Shown: one piece after another, positions 57,701-64,000 of the stretch
Layout of the letters: each line of letters begins with the position of its first letter
Numbering within the stretch: the stretch's first letter is position 1
Source of the DNA: Enterobacter hormaechei ATCC 49162
GTDB taxonomy: Bacteria > Pseudomonadota > Gammaproteobacteria > Enterobacterales > Enterobacteriaceae
Length of the DNA stretch: 64,000 nt
Assembly (NCBI RefSeq): GCF_001875655.1
Contig: NZ_MKEQ01000001.1
Location: forward strand, 2,976,001-3,040,000
Direction: 5' to 3'
The notes under the pieces: model-generated
Seen by the model: the letters and a program-made list of their open reading frames with translations, nothing else
Database searches by the model: none
What the model was told of the DNA's origin: nothing
Position numbers and translations under genes: made by a program

Positions 57701-57749
57701 CCCCTCACCCTAACCCTCTCCCCTATGGGGAGAGGGTTAGGGTGAGGGG
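57701..57749. repeat. Perfect 23-bp inverted repeat (CCCTCACCC type) between yiiM and cpxA
   Basis: The left arm 57701-57723 begins CCCCTCACCCTAACCC and ends CTCTCCCC; after TAT the right arm 57727-57749 is its exact reverse complement. It is the simplest copy of the repeat found twice in the rhamnose locus, and here it separates two convergent genes. Confidence 0.9.
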
Positions 57750-57750
57750 T

Positions 57751-59124
57751 TTACGAACGCTTATACAGCGGTAGCCACAGGGTTAACCGCAACCCGCCCA
57801 GCGGGCTGTCATCGGCTTTCACCCAGCCACGGTGCTGCTGCATGGCGGTTTCAACAATCGCCAGACCCAGCCCCGTACCGCCAGACTCACGATCGCGCGC
57901 CTCGTCGGTGCGGTAGAACGGACGGAAAATCTGCTCGCGCTCTTCCGGGCTGACGCCTGGACCGTCGTCATCGACAATGATGGTAATCCCGTCTTTATCC
58001 ACCGAGAACGCCACTTCAATCTTCGTGTGCGAGTAGCGCAGGGCGTTACGCACAATATTCTCCAGCGCGCTTTCCAGCGTGTTGGGGTTACCGTAGAGCG
58101 GCCACGGGCCAGGCGGGAAGTTGACGGTGAACGATTTGCCCATCTGCTCCGCTTCGAACGCCGCGTTGTCCAGCACCTCATGCCAGAGGTGATTGGCTTT
58201 CACCGTTTCGCTCACCAGCGCGTTTTTCTGCTGATTGCGCGACATCACCAGCAGGTCGTTGATCATGCTGTCCAGCCGATGCGCTTCCGTCTCAATACGC
58301 TCCAGCTCTTTGCTTTCTCCGCTGCGGCGGCGCAGCAGGGCGGTGCCCAGCTGTAGGCGCGTGAGCGGGGTGCGCAGCTCGTGGGAGATATCCGACAGCA
58401 GGCGTTGCTGGGCAGTCATCATGCGGTCAAGAGCAGAGACCATCTGGTTAAAACTGGTGCCGGCGGCCAGGAATTCCTGCGGCCCGGATTCCAGCTCCGG
58501 ATGCTGCCTCAGGTTGCCTTGCGCCACTTCGTCCGCCGCATTTTTCAGCTTACGTGCCGGTTTCGCCAGGCTCCACGCCAGCCATAACAGCAGCGGAGAA
58601 CTGACCAGCATCGTGACGATCAGCAGCAGGAGCGGACGGTCAAACAGCAGGTTGATGAAGTCGGACTGGGAACTGCTCGCAGGGCGAATCAGATAGAGCT
58701 GATAATTGTCTTCCCCATCCCGCACCGAGAAAGGACCGACCATCTCTACCCGACCATATTTCTTTTTCTGTGGGTGATCGGCATTATCCGCCTGGCCAAT
58801 AAAGTTGCGGATAATCTGCATTTCATTGCGATCGGCCCCAATCACGCGGCCTTCGCTGGTAACCAGCAAAAGACGTTGTCCGGGAGGCGCCCACTTGTCG
58901 ATAGCGCGAAACAGCCTGCGCCACCACATTAAATCGTTCGGCGGATCGTTTGCCAGCTCCGCTTCCACGTGCTGCTCGATCATCACGCCCTGACGTTGCT
59001 CGCTGTCGAGCAGCTCCGTCATCTGGCGTGAGTCGAGTTTTGGCAACATCAAAACGAGCATTAAAACCAGTGCCAGCGTCAGCCAGAAGATGGCGAAGAT
59101 GCGGGCGGTTAAGCTGCCTATCAT
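57751..59124 (-). CDS. cpxA: Envelope-stress sensor kinase CpxA
   Basis: 457 residues, the E. coli length. Two membrane segments (IFAIFWLTLALVLMLVLMLP and LLLLIVTMLVSSPLLLWLAW) flank a periplasmic sensor domain. A HAMP region follows, then the His248 site in SHELRTPLTRLQ and an ATPase domain with NIVRNALRYS, DDDGPGVSPEE and GTGLGLAI. It phosphorylates CpxR when envelope proteins misfold. It overlaps the cpxR stop by four bases. Confidence 0.97.
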   Translation of the reverse strand: MIGSLTARIFAIFWLTLALVLMLVLMLPKLDSRQMTELLDSEQRQGVMIEQHVEAELANDPPNDLMWWRRLFRAIDKWAPPGQRLLLVTSEGRVIGADRNEMQIIRNFIGQADNADHPQKKKYGRVEMVGPFSVRDGEDNYQLYLIRPASSSQSDFINLLFDRPLLLLIVTMLVSSPLLLWLAWSLAKPARKLKNAADEVAQGNLRQHPELESGPQEFLAAGTSFNQMVSALDRMMTAQQRLLSDISHELRTPLTRLQLGTALLRRRSGESKELERIETEAHRLDSMINDLLVMSRNQQKNALVSETVKANHLWHEVLDNAAFEAEQMGKSFTVNFPPGPWPLYGNPNTLESALENIVRNALRYSHTKIEVAFSVDKDGITIIVDDDGPGVSPEEREQIFRPFYRTDEARDRESGGTGLGLAIVETAMQQHRGWVKADDSPLGGLRLTLWLPLYKRS

Positions 59125-59819
59125 GAAGCGGAAACCATCAAATAACCGCGACCACGCAGGGTTTTAAACCAGGGGTGACCGTCTTTACGCTCCGGCAGCT
59201 TACGGCGCAGGTTAGAGATGTGCATATCGATAGCGCGGTCAAACGGGGTGAGGCGTTTGCCCAGCACTTCCTGGCTTAAATGTTCACGCGACACGACCTG
59301 GCCGAGATGCTGCGCCAGCAGATACAGCAGGGTGAACTCGGTGCCGGTCAGTTCCAGCGTTTCACCGTCGAAGCTCGCTTCCTGGCGGCCCGGGTTCAGG
59401 CTCAAGGAGTCCACTTCCAGCGTCGGAGAGCTGTTGTCGGTATTCTGCTGCTGCTCACTCCAGTGGGAGCGACGCAGGATCGCGCGAATACGGGCCACCA
59501 GTTCACGATCGTTGAACGGCTTAGGTAAATAGTCATCCGCGCCCAGCTCAAGGCCGAGAACGCGGTCAAGCTCGCTACCGCGTGCGGTCAGCATAATAAC
59601 GGGGGTCTGGTGTGTCTGGCGAAGCTCTTTCAGCGTATCAATACCATTTTTCTTCGGCATCATTACGTCGAGCAAAAGTAAATCGATGCTGTCGTCAAGG
59701 AGAGTCAGCGCCTGTTCCCCATCATGGGCAACCAGGACGTTGAAACCTTCCATGTCGAGCAACTCCTTTAAAAGGGATGTGAGCTCTCGGTCATCATCAA
59801 CTAACAGGATTTTATTCAT
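59121..59819 (-). CDS. cpxR: Envelope-stress response regulator CpxR
   Basis: 232 residues, OmpR family. Receiver domain with Asp51 in DLLLLDVMMPK and Lys in YLPKPFN; winged-helix DNA-binding domain (GTEFTLLYLLAQHLGQVVSR, then SNLRRKLPER). It activates cpxP, dsbA and other envelope-quality genes. It is divergent from cpxP with a consensus CpxR box between them. Confidence 0.98.
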   Translation of the reverse strand: MNKILLVDDDRELTSLLKELLDMEGFNVLVAHDGEQALTLLDDSIDLLLLDVMMPKKNGIDTLKELRQTHQTPVIMLTARGSELDRVLGLELGADDYLPKPFNDRELVARIRAILRRSHWSEQQQNTDNSSPTLEVDSLSLNPGRQEASFDGETLELTGTEFTLLYLLAQHLGQVVSREHLSQEVLGKRLTPFDRAIDMHISNLRRKLPERKDGHPWFKTLRGRGYLMVSAS

Positions 59820-59874
59820 TGTTTAAATACCTCCGAGGCAGAAATTACGACATCAAGGCTATCTAATCCATGAC

Positions 59875-59889
59875 TTTACGTTGTTTTAC
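59875..59889 (-). promoter_or_regulatory. CpxR box between cpxR and cpxP
   Basis: On the minus strand GTAAAACAACGTAAA, an exact GTAAA-N5-GTAAA tandem, the consensus for phosphorylated CpxR. It can serve both cpxRA and cpxP. Confidence 0.9.
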
Positions 59890-59969
59890 ACCCCCTGACG
59901 CATGTTTGCAGCCTGAATCGTAGACTGTCTCTCGTTGAATCGCGACACGAAAGATTTTGGGAGCAAGTG

Positions 59970-60476
59970 ATGCGCAAAGTTACCGCTGCCGTCATGGCCT
60001 CAACGCTGGCCTTCAGTGCGTTTAGCCAGGCTGCTGTAGCTATCATCAGCGATAACGGTTCCTCAGCAGAGGGCGCAACGCAGCACAGCAGCCAGAACCA
60101 TATGTTTGACGGCATAAGTTTAACCGAACATCAGCGTCAACAGATGCGAGATCTGATGCAGAGGGCACGACACGACCAGCCCCCTGTTAATGTTAGCGAA
60201 ATGGAGACAATGCATCGCCTTGTCACCGCAGAAAATTTTGACGAAAGCGCTGTACGCGCTCAGGCCGAAAAAATGGCGCAGGAACAGGTTGCCCGCCAGG
60301 TAGAGATGGCGAAGGTCCGCAACCAGATGTTCCACCTGCTAACGCCCGAGCAGCAAGCGGTTTTGAATACCAAACATCAGCAACGTATGAACCAGTTGCG
60401 TGAGGTTGCACGGATGCAGCGAAGCTCAGATATGACGCTTTTCAGTAGCAATAGCAGTACCCGTAGTAACCAGTAA
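59970..60476 (+). CDS. cpxP: Periplasmic Cpx modulator CpxP
   Basis: 168 residues with a signal peptide ([14 protein letters not shown]). The two LTxxQ motifs are present ([14 protein letters not shown] and [10 protein letters not shown]). CpxP binds the CpxA sensor domain and damps the response, and helps DegP remove misfolded pilins. The ATG at 59970 follows GGGAG; the GTG one codon upstream is less likely. Confidence 0.95.
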   Translation: MRKVTAAVMASTLAFSAFSQAAVAIISDNGSSAEGATQHSSQNHMFDGISLTEHQRQQMRDLMQRARHDQPPVNVSEMETMHRLVTAENFDESAVRAQAEKMAQEQVARQVEMAKVRNQMFHLLTPEQQAVLNTKHQQRMNQLREVARMQRSSDMTLFSSNSSTRSNQ

Positions 60477-60482
60477 ACCCTG

Positions 60483-60539
60483 TTTTCCTTGCCATAGACA
60501 CCATCCCTGTCTTCCCCCACATGATGTGGGGGTTTTTTT
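60483..60539 (+). ncRNA. cpxQ: CpxQ small RNA and cpxP terminator
   Basis: TTTTCCTTGCCATAGACACC followed by CATCCCTGTCTT and the terminator CCCCCACAT/ATGTGGGGG plus T-run matches CpxQ of E. coli and Salmonella. CpxQ is cut from the cpxP 3' UTR by RNase E, binds Hfq and represses inner-membrane protein mRNAs under Cpx stress. The RNA is fully preserved although a prophage scar starts immediately downstream. Confidence 0.9.
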
Positions 60540-60660
60540 ATCAATAATTTACAAAAAACATCTATTTAAAACAGCCGCTTACAAAAAGCTGGAGCCAGCC
60601 TGAGCCACTTCAAATATCCCAGAGTGTGGACGCAATGTGGACACTCTTGGACATTATCAA

Positions 60661-60861
60661 CTACACAGACACGCCACCGGCAAGCGGATTTAAAGCAACC
60701 GCATTTTGCAAATAGTCAGGCGATAAGTGAGCGTAGACCATCGTTTGCTGAATGCTCGCATGTCCTAGGATTTGCTATAGTGCGATTATGTTTCCCCCGT
60801 TCATCATGAAGTGACTCGCGAAGGTGTGGCGCAGGATGTGCGTTGACTGGTTCGGCGGGAT
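60661..60861 (-). pseudogene. int: P2-like phage integrase, C-terminal remnant
   Basis: Reading the minus strand from about 60861 gives [20 protein letters not shown], then IIAL, an in-frame TAG at 60775-60777, QILGHASIQQTMVYAHLSPD and finally LNPLAGGVSV before the stop. These are the last catalytic boxes of P2/186-type tyrosine recombinases (Arg-His, Gly-His and the nucleophile Tyr in TMVYAH). The N-terminal three quarters are missing: the frame is joined head-on to gpA sequence at about 60855-60860. The TAG replaces the usual Gln (CAG). It is not functional. Confidence 0.85.
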
Positions 60862-61976
60862 AGATCCGGCGCTGGGTAGCGCTACGGGTTATGTCGTCAA
60901 ATACATCTCAAAAAATATTTATGGTTACGCCCTGGACGGCGAGAGCGATCATGAAAGTGGACGCCCGCTGAAGGAAACCGCGAAGCACGCAACGGCCTGG
61001 GCGTCATGCTGGGGTATACGTCAATTCCAGTTTTTAGGGGGCGCGCCGGTGTCAGTCTGGCGTGAACTGCGCCGCCTGAAAAATCAGGATTTAGCCGACA
61101 GGGTTAGTCCTGTTTTTGGTGAGCTGCAGCGCGGCTCACGCGGGAGATTGGCAGGGTTATATCACTTTGCAGGGTGGCCCTTTTGTTTCCCGTTCCAGGT
61201 TGGTGCTGCGCGCCTGGTATCAATACAAAAACGAGCCAAGCAGTTACGGCGAGTATCAGAAAGCTATCAAGGGTCTGGTTATGCCAGCATCCAGCATTCC
61301 GCCAGTAGAAACGCGCCTCCATTCTTATCGCATTGTGAAGATGAAGCCTAAATCTTCAGACCGCGCCGATCCGGGTTTTGACCTTAAAGGCGCGTCTGCG
61401 CCCTCTTGGACTCGTGTCAATAACTGTGCAGAGTATAAAAAACATACAGACTCACCCCCTTTAAATCCGCCAGATCTGACTGTGCTAGCTGGCGAAATGC
61501 AGCCAGAGCAATTTGAAATCGGTCAATTAAGCCGAGATCAGAGAAAACAGATTGCGGAAGACATCAGAAACCACAAATTGAATCAGCGTGTTTCACCTGC
61601 TGATCAGTTTGAGGCGCTCGCTTTAAGCATTACTGCCGGTGATTGCACCGACTATGACCGGGCCAGGGCCGAAAGCTATATGAAGGCCGCACATGCTATT
61701 CGCCAGGAAGAAAGCGCGGTGAGCGAGGAAGTTGAATCCCTGGCCGAGGAAATTATGGGGTGGGCGAAGTTAAGAAAAATTTCAATCAACCCGGTTCAGG
61801 CCCTGAAGCTAGCTCAAGGGGGAGAAGTGACGGCACTTGATACTAAATATCGCGCCAACCCATTAACGGGTGAACTGATTGTGACCGGTACAGATATGCA
61901 CTGGCGCAAGATGCTGGCACGGCACAAGGCAGAGGCATTGATTAGCCGCTGGCGTCAGGCTGCGAGGGAAGTGTGA
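60860..61976 (+). pseudogene. P2-like replication initiation endonuclease gpA, truncated and frameshifted
   Basis: From [20 protein letters not shown] through [19 protein letters not shown] and [10 protein letters not shown] the protein matches the middle of P2-type gpA (rolling-circle initiator). At about 61110-61130 the homology moves to another frame ([18 protein letters not shown], then [13 protein letters not shown]) and continues to 61976. The N-terminal half, with most of the nicking domain, is missing. Both defects show this is a dead copy. In P2 phages the gene is followed by variable cargo, as here. Confidence 0.82.
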
Positions 61977-62101
61977 TTCAGAGAGCATACTGTAATTTCA
62001 TATAGTATTCCGCTTTCCTGTTCGTTGAAAAAGTGCAATACTATAAGTAGTCCAATATTTTGTTTTTATAATTTGTTTAAAATTAAGAGGTTACGATTAA
62101 G

Positions 62102-63235
62102 ATGGGCGATTTAAGTGGTATTCAGTCAGATTTAGCCCAGCTAGTTAGACTGGTAATAGCTGAACAGTATGATGATGTTCGGTTGTATGTCGCTCGCTTG
62201 GTGCGCAAATATCGGGAAACTATGCCTGCTCTATCTGAGCAGCTTGATCTTTATTTACGGAACAAACCGCAGAAGCCTGCCCAAGGTCTGCGAAAGGCTA
62301 CGATGCCAAAACCGACTCAGTCTCAGGTTATGCCTGTGGACGAGGATTCAAGGTTAACCTTACTGAAAGCACCAAGTGAAAAGATTACCAGTAAGCCATT
62401 GCTTTCTAGTCAGATAGAAGACTCACTGGATCAGATTATTCTTGAACGTAAGCACATAGACCGTCTTAAGACCCTTGGCTTACAACCAACACGTTCCGCA
62501 ATTTTTGTTGGCCCACCAGGTGTGGGTAAAACGCTTACGGCAAGTTGGTTAGCACAGAAATTAGGTGTTCCTTTCTATGTTCTGGATTTAACTGCTGTAA
62601 TGAGTAGTTATCTTGGGAAAAGCGGAAATAATCTTCGTGCGGCTCTTGATTTCGCAAAGAGAGGGCCGTGTGTTCTTCTGTTGGATGAAATTGACTCAAT
62701 AGCCAAAAAAAGAAGCGATGATTCTGATGTGGGAGAATTAAAGAGGCTTGTTACTGTGATACTTCAAGAGGTTGATGAATGGCCTTCTTCAAGTCTGTTG
62801 CTTGCTGCAACTAACTTTGCTGAGTTGATTGATCCAGCATTATGGAGACGTTTTGATTTGGTTCTAAATTTTGAGAAACCAAATAGTGAAAGTATTAAAG
62901 AGGCTATTAAGCGTTTTTTAGGTTCCGACTATGCCATTTTTGCTCGTTGGATAGATTTGCTTGTCATCATGTTCAAAGATGAATCATTCAGTAATATTGA
63001 GCGTTCTATTAATAAATTCCGCCGCTCAGTTGCTTTAGGCATATCTTCAGATGAGGAGTTGATTGAATCTTTCATTAAAGATGGTCTATCAGATTTAGAA
63101 AGGAATGAACGTATTGAAATAGCTGTTAACCTTAACAGACATTCTAAACTATCCCAACATGCCATATCAGACTTAACTGGGGTCAGTAGGGATACAATTA
63201 GAAAATATAGTTCTAAAAAGTCTAACGCAGCATAG
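62102..63235 (+). CDS. AAA+ ATPase, IetA-like component of a putative defence module
   Basis: 377 residues. The AAA core is complete: Walker A GPPGVGKT (137-144), Walker B VLLLDEID (191-198), sensor ATN (236-238) and an arginine finger in RRFD (249-252), the FtsH/spastin-like arrangement. The first 110 residues are helical and unlike known proteins to me. The last 25 (LSQHAISDLTGVSRDTIRKY) look like a helix-turn-helix. It is followed after 13 bp by a gene resembling the start of a subtilisin-like protease, the IetAS pairing known from plasmid stability and antiphage surveys. AT-rich and unlike its neighbours, it was probably brought by the phage. Function inferred. Confidence 0.8.
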   Translation: MGDLSGIQSDLAQLVRLVIAEQYDDVRLYVARLVRKYRETMPALSEQLDLYLRNKPQKPAQGLRKATMPKPTQSQVMPVDEDSRLTLLKAPSEKITSKPLLSSQIEDSLDQIILERKHIDRLKTLGLQPTRSAIFVGPPGVGKTLTASWLAQKLGVPFYVLDLTAVMSSYLGKSGNNLRAALDFAKRGPCVLLLDEIDSIAKKRSDDSDVGELKRLVTVILQEVDEWPSSSLLLAATNFAELIDPALWRRFDLVLNFEKPNSESIKEAIKRFLGSDYAIFARWIDLLVIMFKDESFSNIERSINKFRRSVALGISSDEELIESFIKDGLSDLERNERIEIAVNLNRHSKLSQHAISDLTGVSRDTIRKYSSKKSNAA

Positions 63236-63248
63236 ATAAGGAATATGT

Positions 63249-63743
63249 ATGGCGAAAACTAATTTTCTGATTGGACGCGGCGAGTTATTAACCAATGATA
63301 TTCCCGGTCCAAAAAGAGCCCCAGGAAAAGCTGAGGTGTACTCTCTTTATGAATCGAAACAGCGCCTGTTGCCGCAAATTGCATCTACGATAGAAAATTT
63401 TGCTAAGTTACCTGGTCGGGCATGTCCTGACGATTATGCAGTTGCAAAGGTAACTATCAATCCAAGCTATATTGCGCGATCCTTTTTCCCTGCGAAGATG
63501 TTGAAATCTACCGGATTAACGTCAATTGGGAGCAGGACGGTTAGAGTTACGCCGCAAAGCTGGAAACGCAAAGTTGCTGTTTCTGAGGTTACAACAACAC
63601 AGATGTTTATTGCGGGTAAAAGAGAATCATTCGAAGAGTTACCTCATTGGGTCTCTGGACTTAAAGAGTTAACTGATGAAGCGATTGATTTTGCGCGTAT
63701 AGAAAAGTTTGAAGCTTATTTGCCTGATGAAGTGGTTTACTGA
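63249..63743 (+). pseudogene. N-terminal part of a putative S8 (subtilisin-like) peptidase, IetS-like, cut by an IS element
   Basis: 164 residues remain. The opening NFLIGRGELLTNDIPGPKRA and the stretches NPSYIARSFFPAKML, GLTSIGSRTV and TTTQMFIAGKRESF recall the N-terminal region of large S8 peptidases paired with AAA ATPases, from memory. No Asp/His/Ser catalytic motif lies in the visible part, since it would come later. The last codons (EVVY) run into the IS: its first three bases, TGA at 63741-63743, supply the stop. The gene is therefore disrupted, not short by nature. The rest should continue past the IS, outside the window. Confidence 0.6.
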
Positions 63744-64000
63744 ATTTGGCCACCTGAACAGAGGTGATATGCTCACCTCAGAACAACACAGGTGTCATAA
63801 TGAAAAAAAGAAATTTCAGCGCAGAGTTTAAACGCGAATCCGCTCAACTGGTCGTTGACCAGAACTACACCGTGGCAGATGCAGCCAGCGCTATGGATGT
63901 CGGCCTTTCCACAATGACGCGATGGGTGAAACAATTACGTGATGAACGGCAGGGCAAAACACCAAAAGCCTCCCCCATTACCCCGGAACAAATTGAAATC
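63741..64000 (+). mobile_element. IS3-family insertion sequence, left end and orfA start (partial)
   Basis: The element appears to begin at 63741 with TGAATTTGGCCACCTGAACA. Next is a hairpin GAGGTGA/TCACCTC (63761-63779), then orfA from ATG 63800: [19 protein letters not shown], then [20 protein letters not shown] and [20 protein letters not shown]. This is the helix-turn-helix transposase subunit OrfA of the IS3 family, close to the ISSen4/ISEc52 type from memory. The frame runs open to the window end. The exact left boundary may be a few bases off; the right end and target duplication are outside. Confidence 0.88.

Noticed and set aside
57701..57749. CCCTAACCC runs as telomere-like tandem repeat or CRISPR
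   Set aside because: The sequence is an inverted repeat, not a tandem array; no spaced direct repeats or cas genes were seen anywhere in the window.
60775..60777. TAG in the integrase remnant as a recoded codon
   Set aside because: The gene also lacks its N-terminus, and Enterobacterales do not recode UAG; simple decay explains it.

Overview
The window is a stretch of an Enterobacterales chromosome, most like Enterobacter and its near relatives (Lelliottia, Leclercia). Gene order from the 3' end of dsbA through yihG, polA, spf, yihA, csrC, yihI, hemN, glnGLA, bipA, the sulfoquinovose cluster, yihXY, dtd, yiiD, fdhE-fdoIHG, fdhD, the rhamnose cluster, sodA, yiiM and cpxARP follows the Escherichia coli 87-88 minute region, and the encoded proteins are near-identical to the E. 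coli ones as I remember them. No single base of the window fixes the species.

Positions 1-14800 carry housekeeping genes and their RNAs: dsbA (partial), yihG, polA, Spot 42, the GTPase gene yihA, CsrC, yihI, hemN, the tiny gene yshB, the nitrogen regulators glnG/glnL with glnA (sigma54 promoter, NtrC sites, putative GlnZ in the 3' UTR) and bipA. Positions 14800-25450 hold the sulfoglycolytic pathway for sulfoquinovose: porin OmpL, transporters YihO and YihP, glucosidase YihQ, isomerase YihS, aldolase YihT, reductase YihU, kinase YihV and repressor YihW. The mutarotase gene yihR is missing.

Positions 25500-36000 hold yihX, yihY, dtd and yiiD, a HigBA-like toxin-antitoxin pair, and formate dehydrogenase-O (fdoGHI with an in-frame UGA selenocysteine codon, plus fdhE and fdhD). 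Positions 36000-43000 are accessory: a small DUF1471 protein, a four-gene chaperone-usher fimbrial operon whose first gene encodes a DUF1120 protein, and an azlCD exporter divergent from an Xre-cupin regulator.

Positions 43000-56050 hold an enlarged L-rhamnose locus. rhaBAD is followed on the same strand by a complete sugar ABC transporter, a FucO-like lactaldehyde reductase and rhaM, while rhaSR and the symporter gene rhaT lie on the other side. Positions 56200-60540 contain sodA, yiiM, cpxA, cpxR, cpxP and the 3'-derived sRNA CpxQ.

From about 60540 the colinearity with E. coli stops. What follows is the scar of a P2-like prophage: an integrase C-terminus with a nonsense codon on the minus strand, joined to a frameshifted gpA replication gene. 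Next comes AT-rich cargo, an intact AAA+ ATPase gene followed by a gene cut off by an IS3-family element that runs off the window end. The pair resembles the IetAS (AAA ATPase plus subtilisin-like protease) antiphage module, in the place where P2-like phages carry defence cargo. This is the most interesting part of the window; the protease assignment is an inference from its N-terminal portion only.
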